A stretch of DNA of 63,173 nt. Origin: Candidatus Pelagibacter sp. (lineage in GTDB: Bacteria > Pseudomonadota > Alphaproteobacteria > Pelagibacterales > Pelagibacteraceae). Both the position numbers and the translations under genes were made by a program. Below are positions 55,741 to 63,173 of this stretch, one piece after another (within the stretch, counting starts at the first letter, position 1; each line of letters begins with the position of its first letter). The notes beneath the pieces are model-generated. The model did no database searches, was not told the origin of the DNA, and saw only the letters and a program-made list of their open reading frames with translations. The stretch spans positions 1 through 63,173 of the forward strand of contig JAOJEG010000003.1 in assembly GCA_028226535.1 (NCBI GenBank), in the 5' to 3' direction.

Positions 55741-56616
55741 ATGTCTGTTTTAGTAAACAAAAACACAAAAGTAATCTGTCAAGGTTTTACAGGTGCTCAT
55801 GGCACTTTTCACTCTGAACAAGCCATTAAATATGGAACTAATTTAGTTGGTGGAGTAACTCCTAAAAAAGGTGGTCAAAAACATTTAGATAGACCTGTTT
55901 TTAATAGTGTTATCGAAGCAAAGAATAGCGTTGGTGCAGACGCGTCAATGATTTATGTTCCTGCTAAATTTGCTGCTGCTGCAATTATAGAAGCGATAGA
56001 TGCATCTGTAGAATTAATAGTTTGTATTACTGAAGGTATTCCAGTTCAGGATATGCTTAAAGTAAGACAAAAATTAAATGGCTCAAAGAGCAGATTGATT
56101 GGACCAAATTGCCCAGGAATAATTACACCAGATGAGTGCAAAATTGGAATTATGCCAGGAAATATTCACAAAAGAGGATCGGTTGGAATTGTATCAAGAT
56201 CAGGAACACTTACTTACGAGGCAGTTGCACAAACAACTGAAAACGGATTAGGTCAATCAACTTGCATTGGTATTGGAGGTGATCCGATTAATGGAACAAA
56301 CTTTATTGATTGCTTAGATTTATTTTTAAATGATGAAGAAACAGAATCTATTTTAATGATAGGAGAAATTGGGGGTACAGCAGAAGAGGAAGCTGCTGAA
56401 TTCGTTAAAAATCACAAAATCAAAAAACCAATAGTTGGGTTTATTGCAGGAATTACAGCTCCCCCAGGAAGAAGGATGGGGCACGCAGGAGCTATTATTT
56501 CAGGAGGAAAAGGTGGGGCTGAAGATAAGATTAAGATAATGGAAGAATCTGGTATTACAGTCGCAAAATCGCCATCAATAATCGGAAAAACACTATTTAA
56601 TAAATTGTCAAATTGA
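55741..56616 (+). CDS. sucD: succinyl-CoA synthetase alpha subunit
   Basis: A 291-residue CoA-binding subunit. The CoA site is [29 protein letters not shown] follows, and the phosphohistidine is in [16 protein letters not shown]. Together with SucC it makes ATP (or GTP) from succinyl-CoA. It is followed by a 34-base spacer, then sucA. Confidence 0.97.
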   Translation: MSVLVNKNTKVICQGFTGAHGTFHSEQAIKYGTNLVGGVTPKKGGQKHLDRPVFNSVIEAKNSVGADASMIYVPAKFAAAAIIEAIDASVELIVCITEGIPVQDMLKVRQKLNGSKSRLIGPNCPGIITPDECKIGIMPGNIHKRGSVGIVSRSGTLTYEAVAQTTENGLGQSTCIGIGGDPINGTNFIDCLDLFLNDEETESILMIGEIGGTAEEEAAEFVKNHKIKKPIVGFIAGITAPPGRRMGHAGAIISGGKGGAEDKIKIMEESGITVAKSPSIIGKTLFNKLSN

Positions 56617-56650
56617 AAAATAATATCAGAGGACTATATTAAATAAATAG

Positions 56651-59560
56651 ATGTCAGCATCAAAAAATCTTGAATACGAAAAAACCTCATTTTTAAATAA
56701 ATCTAATAGTGCGTTTATTGAACGAATGTATCTTAAATTTGTGAACAAGGACGCAGATTTACCAGATAGTTGGAAAGATTATTTTGAAGGTATTGGTGAT
56801 GAATTAAATATTATTGCAAAAGAAATTAATGGTCCATCATGGGGTCCTAAAAAAAATATAGTAGATATTGATGAACTTCAAAAAAAAATTGACCAAGAAG
56901 AAAAAAATTCCAATGGTATTACTGTAAATAATAATGGTATAAGTCCAAGCTCATCAAGATCTAATGAAGACTCTATTAAAGCAGTTTCAATGATCAGATC
57001 ATATAGACAACGAGGACATCTTATAGCTAAACTAGATCCACTTGAATTGATGAAATCAGATTATTTAGATGAGCTTCACCCAGAGTCTTTTGGTTTTAAA
57101 AAAACAGATTATCAAAAAAACATTTATCTTGGTGGAGTAATCAACAGACAAAATTCAAATATTAAAGAAATATTGAGTTTTCTAAAAAAAACTTATTGTG
57201 GACCAGTTGGTTATGAATATATGCACATTTCTAATCCAACAGAGAGAAAATGGTTTAGGGACAGAATTGAAAAATCAGATGATAATTTAAATTTTACCAA
57301 AAATGGTAAAGAAGCTATTTTAAATAAATTAATTCAAGCAGAGGGTTTTGAAAAATTTTTACATACAAAATATGTTGGAACTAAAAGATTTGGATTAGAT
57401 GGAGGTGAGAGTTTAATACCTGCTTTAGAACAAATAATTAAAATTAGTGGTCAGTCTCAAGTAAAAGAAGTTAAGATTGGCATGTCTCACAGAGGAAGAC
57501 TAAATGTTTTAGCTAACGTGCTACAAAAGTCTTACAAAAGAATATTTAATGAGTTTGCTGGAGAGTTTGGAACATCATCAGATGAAGGGGCGGGAGATGT
57601 AAAATATCATTTAGGTGCTTCATCTAATAGAGAGTTTGATGGAAATTCAGTTCATGTAAGTTTAACTGATAATCCATCACATTTAGAGGCAGTTAATCCA
57701 GTTGTGCTTGGTCAAACTAGAGCAAAACAATATTTTCATAAAGATAAGGAGAGAAATAAAGTAATACCAATTTTAATTCATGGCGATGCAGCATTTGCGG
57801 GCCAAGGTGTTGTGGCTGAATGTTTTGCAATGTCGGGGCTACCTGGACATAATACTGGTGGTACAATTCATATAATAGTGAATAATCAAATAGGATTTAC
57901 TACTAGCCCAAGGTTCGCTAGGTCTTCTCCATATCCTTCTGATATAGCAAAGATGGTTGATGCTCCAATAATTCATGCAAATGGAGATGATCCAGAAGCA
58001 GTTGTTTATGCGGCTAGAATAGCAACAGAGTTTAGATTAAAGTTTAATAGAGATGTAGTTGTAGATCTAATTTGTTATAGAAGGTTTGGTCATAACGAAG
58101 GAGACGAACCATCTTTTACTCAACCTTTAATGTATGAAAAAATTAGATCGCATCCTTCAACAACAAAAGTTTATGGAAAAAAACTTGTAGAAGAAAATAT
58201 TATATCAAGTGAAAGCTTAGATAATTCCATTAAGACTTTTAAAAACTTACTTGATGATCAATTTAAAAATGCAAAAGACTATAAGCCTAAAATTGCTTGG
58301 TTTGAAGGAACATGGTCTGCTTACAAGCCTGAAAAAGGAAAAGATAAAAGAGGTGTAACAGGAGCAGATACTAAAAAGTTATTAGAAATTTCTGAAAAAA
58401 TAAATTCATCATCAGATGATTTAAATTTACATAAAACAATAGTCAAAATATTAAATAATAGAAAAGAAGCTGTTAAAAGTGGATCTAATATTGACTGGTC
58501 AACAGCTGAAACCTTAGCCTTTGGATCTCTATTAGAAGAAGGTTATCCAGTTAGATTAGTTGGTCAAGACTCTGGAAGGGGAACATTTAGTCAAAGACAT
58601 TCGGTTTTAAGAAATCAAAAAGATAACAGTAGATATGTTCCTTTGAATAATATTTCTAAAAATCAAAAACAATTTGAAGTTGTTGATAGCTTTTTATCAG
58701 AATTAGCTGTCCTAGGATTTGAGTATGGTTATAGTTTGGTAGAACCTAACACGCTTACTTTATGGGAGGCACAGTTTGGAGATTTTGCAAATGGTGCTCA
58801 GGTTGTGATAGATCAATTTATTGCATCGGGGGAAAGAAAATGGAGAAGAGCTTCTGGGTTAGTAATGTTGTTACCTCATGGATATGAGGGTCAAGGACCA
58901 GAGCATTCATCAGCTCGACTAGAGAGATTTTTACAGCTGTGTTCAAACGATAATATGCAAGTTATGAATTGCACAACGCCTGCAAATTATTTTCATGCTT
59001 TAAGAAGACAAATGCACAGGGATTTTAGAAAACCTTTAATTATGATGACTCCAAAATCTTTACTTAGAAATAAATATTGTGTTTCAAATTTAGAGGATTT
59101 TAGTAAATCAAATACTTTCCACAGAATACTTTGGGATCATGCAATAGATCCACAAACCCAAGGTTTTATAAAATTAAAAGAAAGCTCTAAAATAAAAAAA
59201 GTAATTTTGTGTTCAGGAAAAGTTTATTTTGATTTATTAGACGCTAGAGAAAAATTAAAAAAAGATGATGTAGTCTTGTTTAGAATAGAACAACTTTATC
59301 CATTTCCAGCAAAAACACTTGTTAAAGAGTTAAAACCATATGCTGAGAATGCTAAATTTTTTTGGTGCCAAGAAGAGCCTAAAAATATGGGTGCATGGTT
59401 CTCAGTAAGGGATTATATCCAATGGACATTAGACACTATTAAGGCTAATAATAACGAAATTTCTTATATAGGAAGAAGCCCTGATGCATCTCCAGCAACC
59501 GGATATGCCAAGAGGCATAATTCGCAACAACAAGAAATAATTGATAAGGTATTTGAATAA
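56651..59560 (+). CDS. sucA: 2-oxoglutarate dehydrogenase E1 component
   Basis: A 969-residue thiamine diphosphate enzyme. It has the N-terminal SucB-binding motif FLNKSNSAFIERMYLKF, the substrate His in KIGMSHRGRLNVLANVL, the ThDP/Mg segment HGDAAFAGQGVV with NNQIGFTTSPR, and YRRFGHNEGDEPSFTQP. The C-terminal QEEPKNMGAW block is also present. It decarboxylates 2-oxoglutarate and succinylates the lipoyl group of SucB. The length is normal for the family (about 930-980). Confidence 0.97.
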   Translation: MSASKNLEYEKTSFLNKSNSAFIERMYLKFVNKDADLPDSWKDYFEGIGDELNIIAKEINGPSWGPKKNIVDIDELQKKIDQEEKNSNGITVNNNGISPSSSRSNEDSIKAVSMIRSYRQRGHLIAKLDPLELMKSDYLDELHPESFGFKKTDYQKNIYLGGVINRQNSNIKEILSFLKKTYCGPVGYEYMHISNPTERKWFRDRIEKSDDNLNFTKNGKEAILNKLIQAEGFEKFLHTKYVGTKRFGLDGGESLIPALEQIIKISGQSQVKEVKIGMSHRGRLNVLANVLQKSYKRIFNEFAGEFGTSSDEGAGDVKYHLGASSNREFDGNSVHVSLTDNPSHLEAVNPVVLGQTRAKQYFHKDKERNKVIPILIHGDAAFAGQGVVAECFAMSGLPGHNTGGTIHIIVNNQIGFTTSPRFARSSPYPSDIAKMVDAPIIHANGDDPEAVVYAARIATEFRLKFNRDVVVDLICYRRFGHNEGDEPSFTQPLMYEKIRSHPSTTKVYGKKLVEENIISSESLDNSIKTFKNLLDDQFKNAKDYKPKIAWFEGTWSAYKPEKGKDKRGVTGADTKKLLEISEKINSSSDDLNLHKTIVKILNNRKEAVKSGSNIDWSTAETLAFGSLLEEGYPVRLVGQDSGRGTFSQRHSVLRNQKDNSRYVPLNNISKNQKQFEVVDSFLSELAVLGFEYGYSLVEPNTLTLWEAQFGDFANGAQVVIDQFIASGERKWRRASGLVMLLPHGYEGQGPEHSSARLERFLQLCSNDNMQVMNCTTPANYFHALRRQMHRDFRKPLIMMTPKSLLRNKYCVSNLEDFSKSNTFHRILWDHAIDPQTQGFIKLKESSKIKKVILCSGKVYFDLLDAREKLKKDDVVLFRIEQLYPFPAKTLVKELKPYAENAKFFWCQEEPKNMGAWFSVRDYIQWTLDTIKANNNEISYIGRSPDASPATGYAKRHNSQQQEIIDKVFE

Positions 59561-59566
59561 TTATAA

Positions 59567-60886
59567 ATGAGTGAAAAAATTGTAGTTCCAGTTCTTGGAG
59601 AAAGTATTACTGAGGCAACAGTAGCAAAATGGCTTAAAAATACTGGTGATGCTGTAGAAGCAGATGAGCCAATTGTAGAGCTTGAAACAGACAAAGTTAA
59701 TCTTGAAGTACCATCCCCGGTAAAGGGTATTTTAACTGAAATAAACTCAAAAGCTGGTTCAGTTGTAGAAGTAGGGGCATTACTTGGTTTGGTATCAGAA
59801 AGTGGATCAGCAAGTTCAATCAAAAAAGAAAAGGTTAAAAAAGAAGAACCTACTCAAAAAGAGGACAATGTAATTAAATTAGATCCATCTAAAAAAGAAC
59901 CAAAAATTTTTGAAGAAACAACAGAAAAAAATGATCTGCAAGAACCATTAGTTTTAACTGATGAAGTTATAGAAGAAGAAGCTCCAAAGACTAAAATAGA
60001 AAAATCAGAACCTAAAACTAATGCTGAAAGCCAAACACTTTCACCTGCAGTTAGAAAAATTGTTGTAGAAAATAAAATAGATATTAATTCAGTTCAAGGC
60101 TCAGGAAAAGGTGGAAGAGTTTTAAAGGGTGATCTCATAAGTTTAATGGGAGCAAATCCACAGCCTTCTGAGAGAAAAGTTAAGTATGGTCAAGAAGAAA
60201 GAATTAAAATGACCAGACTAAGACAGACGATAGCTAAGAGATTAAAACAAGCACAAGAAAATGCAGCTTTGTTAACTACATTTAATGAAGTTGATATGAC
60301 AAATATTATGGAAATGAGAAAAGAAAATCAGCAAGATTTTCAAAGTCGTTATGGAATAAAATTAGGTTTTATGTCTTTTTTTGTTAAAGCGTGTGTTGTT
60401 GCATTAAAAAATTTCCCAGCAGTAAATGCTGAAATTGATCGCGATGAAATAATTTATAAAAATTATTATAATCTTAGTTTTGCTGTAGGAACTGAAAAAG
60501 GTTTAGTTGTGCCTGTGTTAAGAAATGCTGACGAATTATCATTTGCTGATATTGAAAAAAATATTAAAGAAATTTCAGAAAAAGCAAGAGATGGAAAATT
60601 AACTATTGAAGATCTTCAAGGTGGAACATTTACAATTAGTAATGGTGGTGTGTATGGATCAATGTTATCAACACCAATATTAAACCTCCCTCAATCAGGG
60701 GTACTTGGAATGCATAATATTGTTGAAAGACCTGTTGTAGTTGATGGAGAAATAAAAATTAGACCTATTATGTATTTAGCTTTGTCATATGATCATAGAA
60801 TAATTGATGGCAAAGAGTCAGTTTCATTTTTAAAAATGGTTAAAGAAAACTTAGAGGACCCTAGACGGTTATTTTTGGATATTTAA
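59567..60886 (+). CDS. sucB: 2-oxoglutarate dehydrogenase E2 component (dihydrolipoyl succinyltransferase)
   Basis: A 439-residue protein with a single lipoyl domain (lipoyl-Lys in [15 protein letters not shown], about residue 43) and an acidic/basic linker of about 65 residues. An E1/E3-binding domain follows ([19 protein letters not shown]), then the catalytic domain with [15 protein letters not shown]. The linker, rich in Lys/Glu/Pro, is longer than average. It lies between sucA and lpdA in the same direction. Confidence 0.96.
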   Translation: MSEKIVVPVLGESITEATVAKWLKNTGDAVEADEPIVELETDKVNLEVPSPVKGILTEINSKAGSVVEVGALLGLVSESGSASSIKKEKVKKEEPTQKEDNVIKLDPSKKEPKIFEETTEKNDLQEPLVLTDEVIEEEAPKTKIEKSEPKTNAESQTLSPAVRKIVVENKIDINSVQGSGKGGRVLKGDLISLMGANPQPSERKVKYGQEERIKMTRLRQTIAKRLKQAQENAALLTTFNEVDMTNIMEMRKENQQDFQSRYGIKLGFMSFFVKACVVALKNFPAVNAEIDRDEIIYKNYYNLSFAVGTEKGLVVPVLRNADELSFADIEKNIKEISEKARDGKLTIEDLQGGTFTISNGGVYGSMLSTPILNLPQSGVLGMHNIVERPVVVDGEIKIRPIMYLALSYDHRIIDGKESVSFLKMVKENLEDPRRLFLDI

Positions 60887-62287
60887 ATGTCAGAAAAATT
60901 TCAAGCAGTAGTTATTGGAGGGGGTCCTGGCGGATATGTTTGTGCTATTAGACTTGCTCAGCTTGGATTAAAAACAGCATGTATTGAGTCGAGAGGATCT
61001 CTTGGAGGAACGTGTTTAAATGTTGGATGTATACCTTCAAAAAGCTTGTTAAATTTATCTGAGGAGTTTCATAAAGTTCAAAACTTATCTAGTAAAGGAA
61101 TTGAAGTTGGTGAGGTTAAGCTAAATCTTGAAAAAATGATGAAAAGTAAAGATAAAGCAGTGACTATTCTTACTAAAGGTGTCGAATTTTTGCTGAAAAA
61201 AAATAAGGTGACCTATTACAAAGGAACTGGAAGCTTCAAATCTCAAAATGAAATTATAATTAGAGATGACCAAAACAAAGAGACAGCTATAGAGGCTGAA
61301 AAAACAGTGATAGCAACTGGTTCTGTACCAGTGTCTTTACCTGGAATAGAAATTGATGAGAAAGTTATTGTATCTTCAACAGGTGCATTAAAATTAGATA
61401 AAGTACCAAATAAAATGGTTGTAGTGGGAGGTGGTTACATTGGATTAGAGATGGGATCAGTTTGGTCAAGATTAGGAGCTGAAGTTCAAGTGGTAGAATT
61501 CCTAGATCATATTACTCCTGGTATGGATAAAGAAATTTCATCAGAATTTATGAAGATATTAAAAAAACAAGGTATCAAATTTAACATGCAAAATAAAGTT
61601 GAAGCTATTCAAAATAATAAATCAGGAGCTGTAGTTTCAACAGTTGATAAAGATGGAAATAAAAATAAATTTGAATGTGATGTTGTACTTATTTCAGTTG
61701 GACGAAAAGCAAATACGAATGGTTTAAATCTAGAATCTGTTGGAGTTGAACTAGATGAAAGAAAAAGAGTTAAAACAGACAATACATTTAAAACTAATAT
61801 TGATAATATTTATGCGATAGGTGATGTTATAAGTGGGCCAATGCTTGCTCATAAAGCAGAAGATGAAGGAATTGCAGTTGCAGAAAATATTGTAGGTCAA
61901 TCAGGGCACGTTAATTATGATACAATTCCTGGAGTTGTTTATACAACACCAGAAGTTGCATCTATAGGTAAGACTGAAGAACAATTAAAAGAATTAAATA
62001 CAAAATATAAAATTGGCAAGTTTTCATTCATGGCAAACTCTAGAGCAAAAGCTATAGATGATGCAGAAGGGTTTGTTAAAATTTTAGCAGACGAAACCAC
62101 AGACAAAGTTTTAGGTGCACATATAATAGGCCCACACGCAGGAGAACTTATTGCAGAAATAGGTGTTGCAATGGAATTTGGTGCAAGTTCAGAGGATATT
62201 GCAAGAACTTGCCATGCCCATCCAACATTTTCAGAGGCTGTTAAAGAAGCAGCATTATCAGTAGATAAAAGAGCAATACACTCTTAA
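60887..62287 (+). CDS. lpdA: dihydrolipoamide dehydrogenase (E3)
   Basis: A 466-residue flavoprotein disulfide reductase. The FAD site is VVIGGGPGGYVCAIRLAQLG, the redox pair is in GGTCLNVGCIPSKSLL, the NAD site is VVGGGYIGLEMGSVWSRLG, and the C-terminal His-Glu pair is in HAHPTFSEAVKEA. It reoxidises the lipoyl groups of 2-oxoglutarate dehydrogenase and probably other 2-oxo acid complexes. It starts immediately after sucB. Confidence 0.97.
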   Translation: MSEKFQAVVIGGGPGGYVCAIRLAQLGLKTACIESRGSLGGTCLNVGCIPSKSLLNLSEEFHKVQNLSSKGIEVGEVKLNLEKMMKSKDKAVTILTKGVEFLLKKNKVTYYKGTGSFKSQNEIIIRDDQNKETAIEAEKTVIATGSVPVSLPGIEIDEKVIVSSTGALKLDKVPNKMVVVGGGYIGLEMGSVWSRLGAEVQVVEFLDHITPGMDKEISSEFMKILKKQGIKFNMQNKVEAIQNNKSGAVVSTVDKDGNKNKFECDVVLISVGRKANTNGLNLESVGVELDERKRVKTDNTFKTNIDNIYAIGDVISGPMLAHKAEDEGIAVAENIVGQSGHVNYDTIPGVVYTTPEVASIGKTEEQLKELNTKYKIGKFSFMANSRAKAIDDAEGFVKILADETTDKVLGAHIIGPHAGELIAEIGVAMEFGASSEDIARTCHAHPTFSEAVKEAALSVDKRAIHS

Positions 62288-62309
62288 TAATTTTTCATAT
62301 TATTAAAAT

Positions 62310-63173
62310 ATGAAAGTACCGATTCTTTTACCAAATATATTTAATCATCCTTTTACTTATGAGAGTGATATTAATTTAAAAGTCGGTGATTATGTAGTTG
62401 TCCCCTTTGGCAAATCTAAAATTACAGGAATAGTTTGGGATGAATTTGAGAAAAAAAATAATAGAAACTTTAAGATTAAGAGTGTTTTGAAAAAATTAGA
62501 TGTAACACCTTTAAAAAAAACAACTATAAAATTTCTTAATTGGTTTTCTGAATACAATATAATTCCAAAAGGAATGGCTTTAAAACTAGTTTTGTTAAGT
62601 AGTAACGCTGTAGAAAAAATTCAAAAAGATGCTTACAAAATTTTTGATACAAATATTAAAAAAAATTCAATTGAGCTTTCTGATGAACAAAAAAAATCTC
62701 TTAAAAAGATGAATGTTTCTAATCAAAAATTTAGAGTCCATGTTCTACAAGGAACAACTGGCTCAGGTAAGACCATGGTATACTTTGAAGCTCTTAATGA
62801 CATTATAAATAAAGGTTTTCAGGGGTTAATCTTATTACCTGAGATTGGCTTAACAGGTCAGTTTAAAAAAAAATTTATAGAGTTTTTTGGTTTTACTCCT
62901 GCAGTTTGGCATTCTGGTATTACAAAAAAAAAGAAAGAAATTATTTGGAGTGGAATTGCAAATGGAGAAATTAAAGTTGTCATAGGTGCTAGATCGTCAT
63001 TATTCTTACCATTCAAAAAATTAGGTTTAATTATTGTTGATGAAGAACACGATCAATCTTACAAACAAGATGAAGGTGTTACTTATAATGCAAGAGATAT
63101 GGCTATTTCAAGAGCATCATTTGAAAATATTCCTATTAATTTAATAACTGCTGTTCCTTCAATTGAAACTTAT
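62310..63173 (+). CDS. priA: primosomal replication helicase PriA, N-terminal part (cut by window end)
   Basis: The frame from ATG 62310 runs open for 288 codons to the last base. The N-terminal DNA-binding domain (PILLPNIFNHPFTYES, then VGDYVVVPFGKSKITGIVW) is that of PriA. It is followed by the helicase Walker A GTTGSGKT (residues 148-155), LILLPEIGLTGQF, GARSSLFLPF and the Walker B DEEH (residues 244-247). PriA restarts stalled replication forks. It begins 22 bases after lpdA; the zinc-binding and helicase C-terminal parts lie outside. Confidence 0.93.
   Translation, partial: MKVPILLPNIFNHPFTYESDINLKVGDYVVVPFGKSKITGIVWDEFEKKNNRNFKIKSVLKKLDVTPLKKTTIKFLNWFSEYNIIPKGMALKLVLLSSNAVEKIQKDAYKIFDTNIKKNSIELSDEQKKSLKKMNVSNQKFRVHVLQGTTGSGKTMVYFEALNDIINKGFQGLILLPEIGLTGQFKKKFIEFFGFTPAVWHSGITKKKKEIIWSGIANGEIKVVIGARSSLFLPFKKLGLIIVDEEHDQSYKQDEGVTYNARDMAISRASFENIPINLITAVPSIETY

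Overview
The window is almost certainly a chromosomal segment of a SAR11-clade alphaproteobacterium (Candidatus Pelagibacter type). The DNA is very A+T rich and genes overlap or lie a few bases apart; the longest gap without a protein gene is about 160 bases. The gene content is also typical of the clade: a DMSP demethylase (dmdA) with dmdB/dmdC, glycolate oxidase genes, periplasmic-binding-protein ABC and TRAP transporters, and few regulators. I see no mobile element, prophage, CRISPR array, tRNA or rRNA.

Layout. (1) 1-4605, mostly minus strand: a cut DsbA-family gene, argG, an IalB-like secreted protein and an aldo/keto reductase, then a plus-strand Bax-inhibitor-1 homologue and a minus-strand DUF2794/yciB pair. 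(2) 4693-9811, plus: hspQ, the cytochrome c maturation run ccmC-D-E-F-G-H, and a PagL-like outer-membrane protein. (3) 9820-18065, plus: a 2-hydroxyacid/glycolate module with an FMN hydroxyacid oxidase, an aminotransferase, glcD-E-F, a glyoxylate-type reductase and a 3-hydroxyisobutyrate-type dehydrogenase. (4) 18070-25846: an AcoR-like regulator lacking an AAA+ domain, divergent from an operon of a zinc alcohol dehydrogenase and a complete ABC importer whose two different ATPases resemble the glycerol-type GlpS/GlpT pair. (5) 25970-30818: a TakP-like TRAP transporter with an unusually long large subunit. (6) 30822-34375: MFS and DMT exporters, an alpha/beta hydrolase and a small secreted orphan. 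(7) 34368-39371: dapF-ftsY on the minus strand, then ffh with a structured leader, rpsP, trmD and rplS on the plus strand, with rimM missing. (8) 39383-48817: leuC-D-B, the DMSP cluster dmdC-dmdB-hydrolase-dmdA, and asd. (9) 48807-62287: one run of TCA-cycle genes, sdhC-D-A-B, mmsA, mdh, sucC-D-A-B and lpdA, followed by the start of priA, which is cut by the window end.

Together the genes describe an oligotroph that takes up small organic acids and alcohols or polyols. It oxidises glycolate and other hydroxyacids, demethylates DMSP, and feeds acyl-CoA and 2-oxo acids into the TCA cycle and a cytochrome-c respiratory chain.

The observations most worth a second look are these: succinate dehydrogenase membrane subunits that have lost both axial haem b histidines; an ABC ATPase pair with one intact and one degenerate site; a TRAP large subunit with a roughly 330-residue charged coiled-coil tail; matching Ala/Pro/Glu/Lys tails on ribosomal proteins S16 and L19 in an operon without rimM; an uncharacterised hydrolase inside the DMSP cluster; and an unexplained 15-bp stem-loop upstream of ccmC whose G-U wobbles point to plus-strand RNA.
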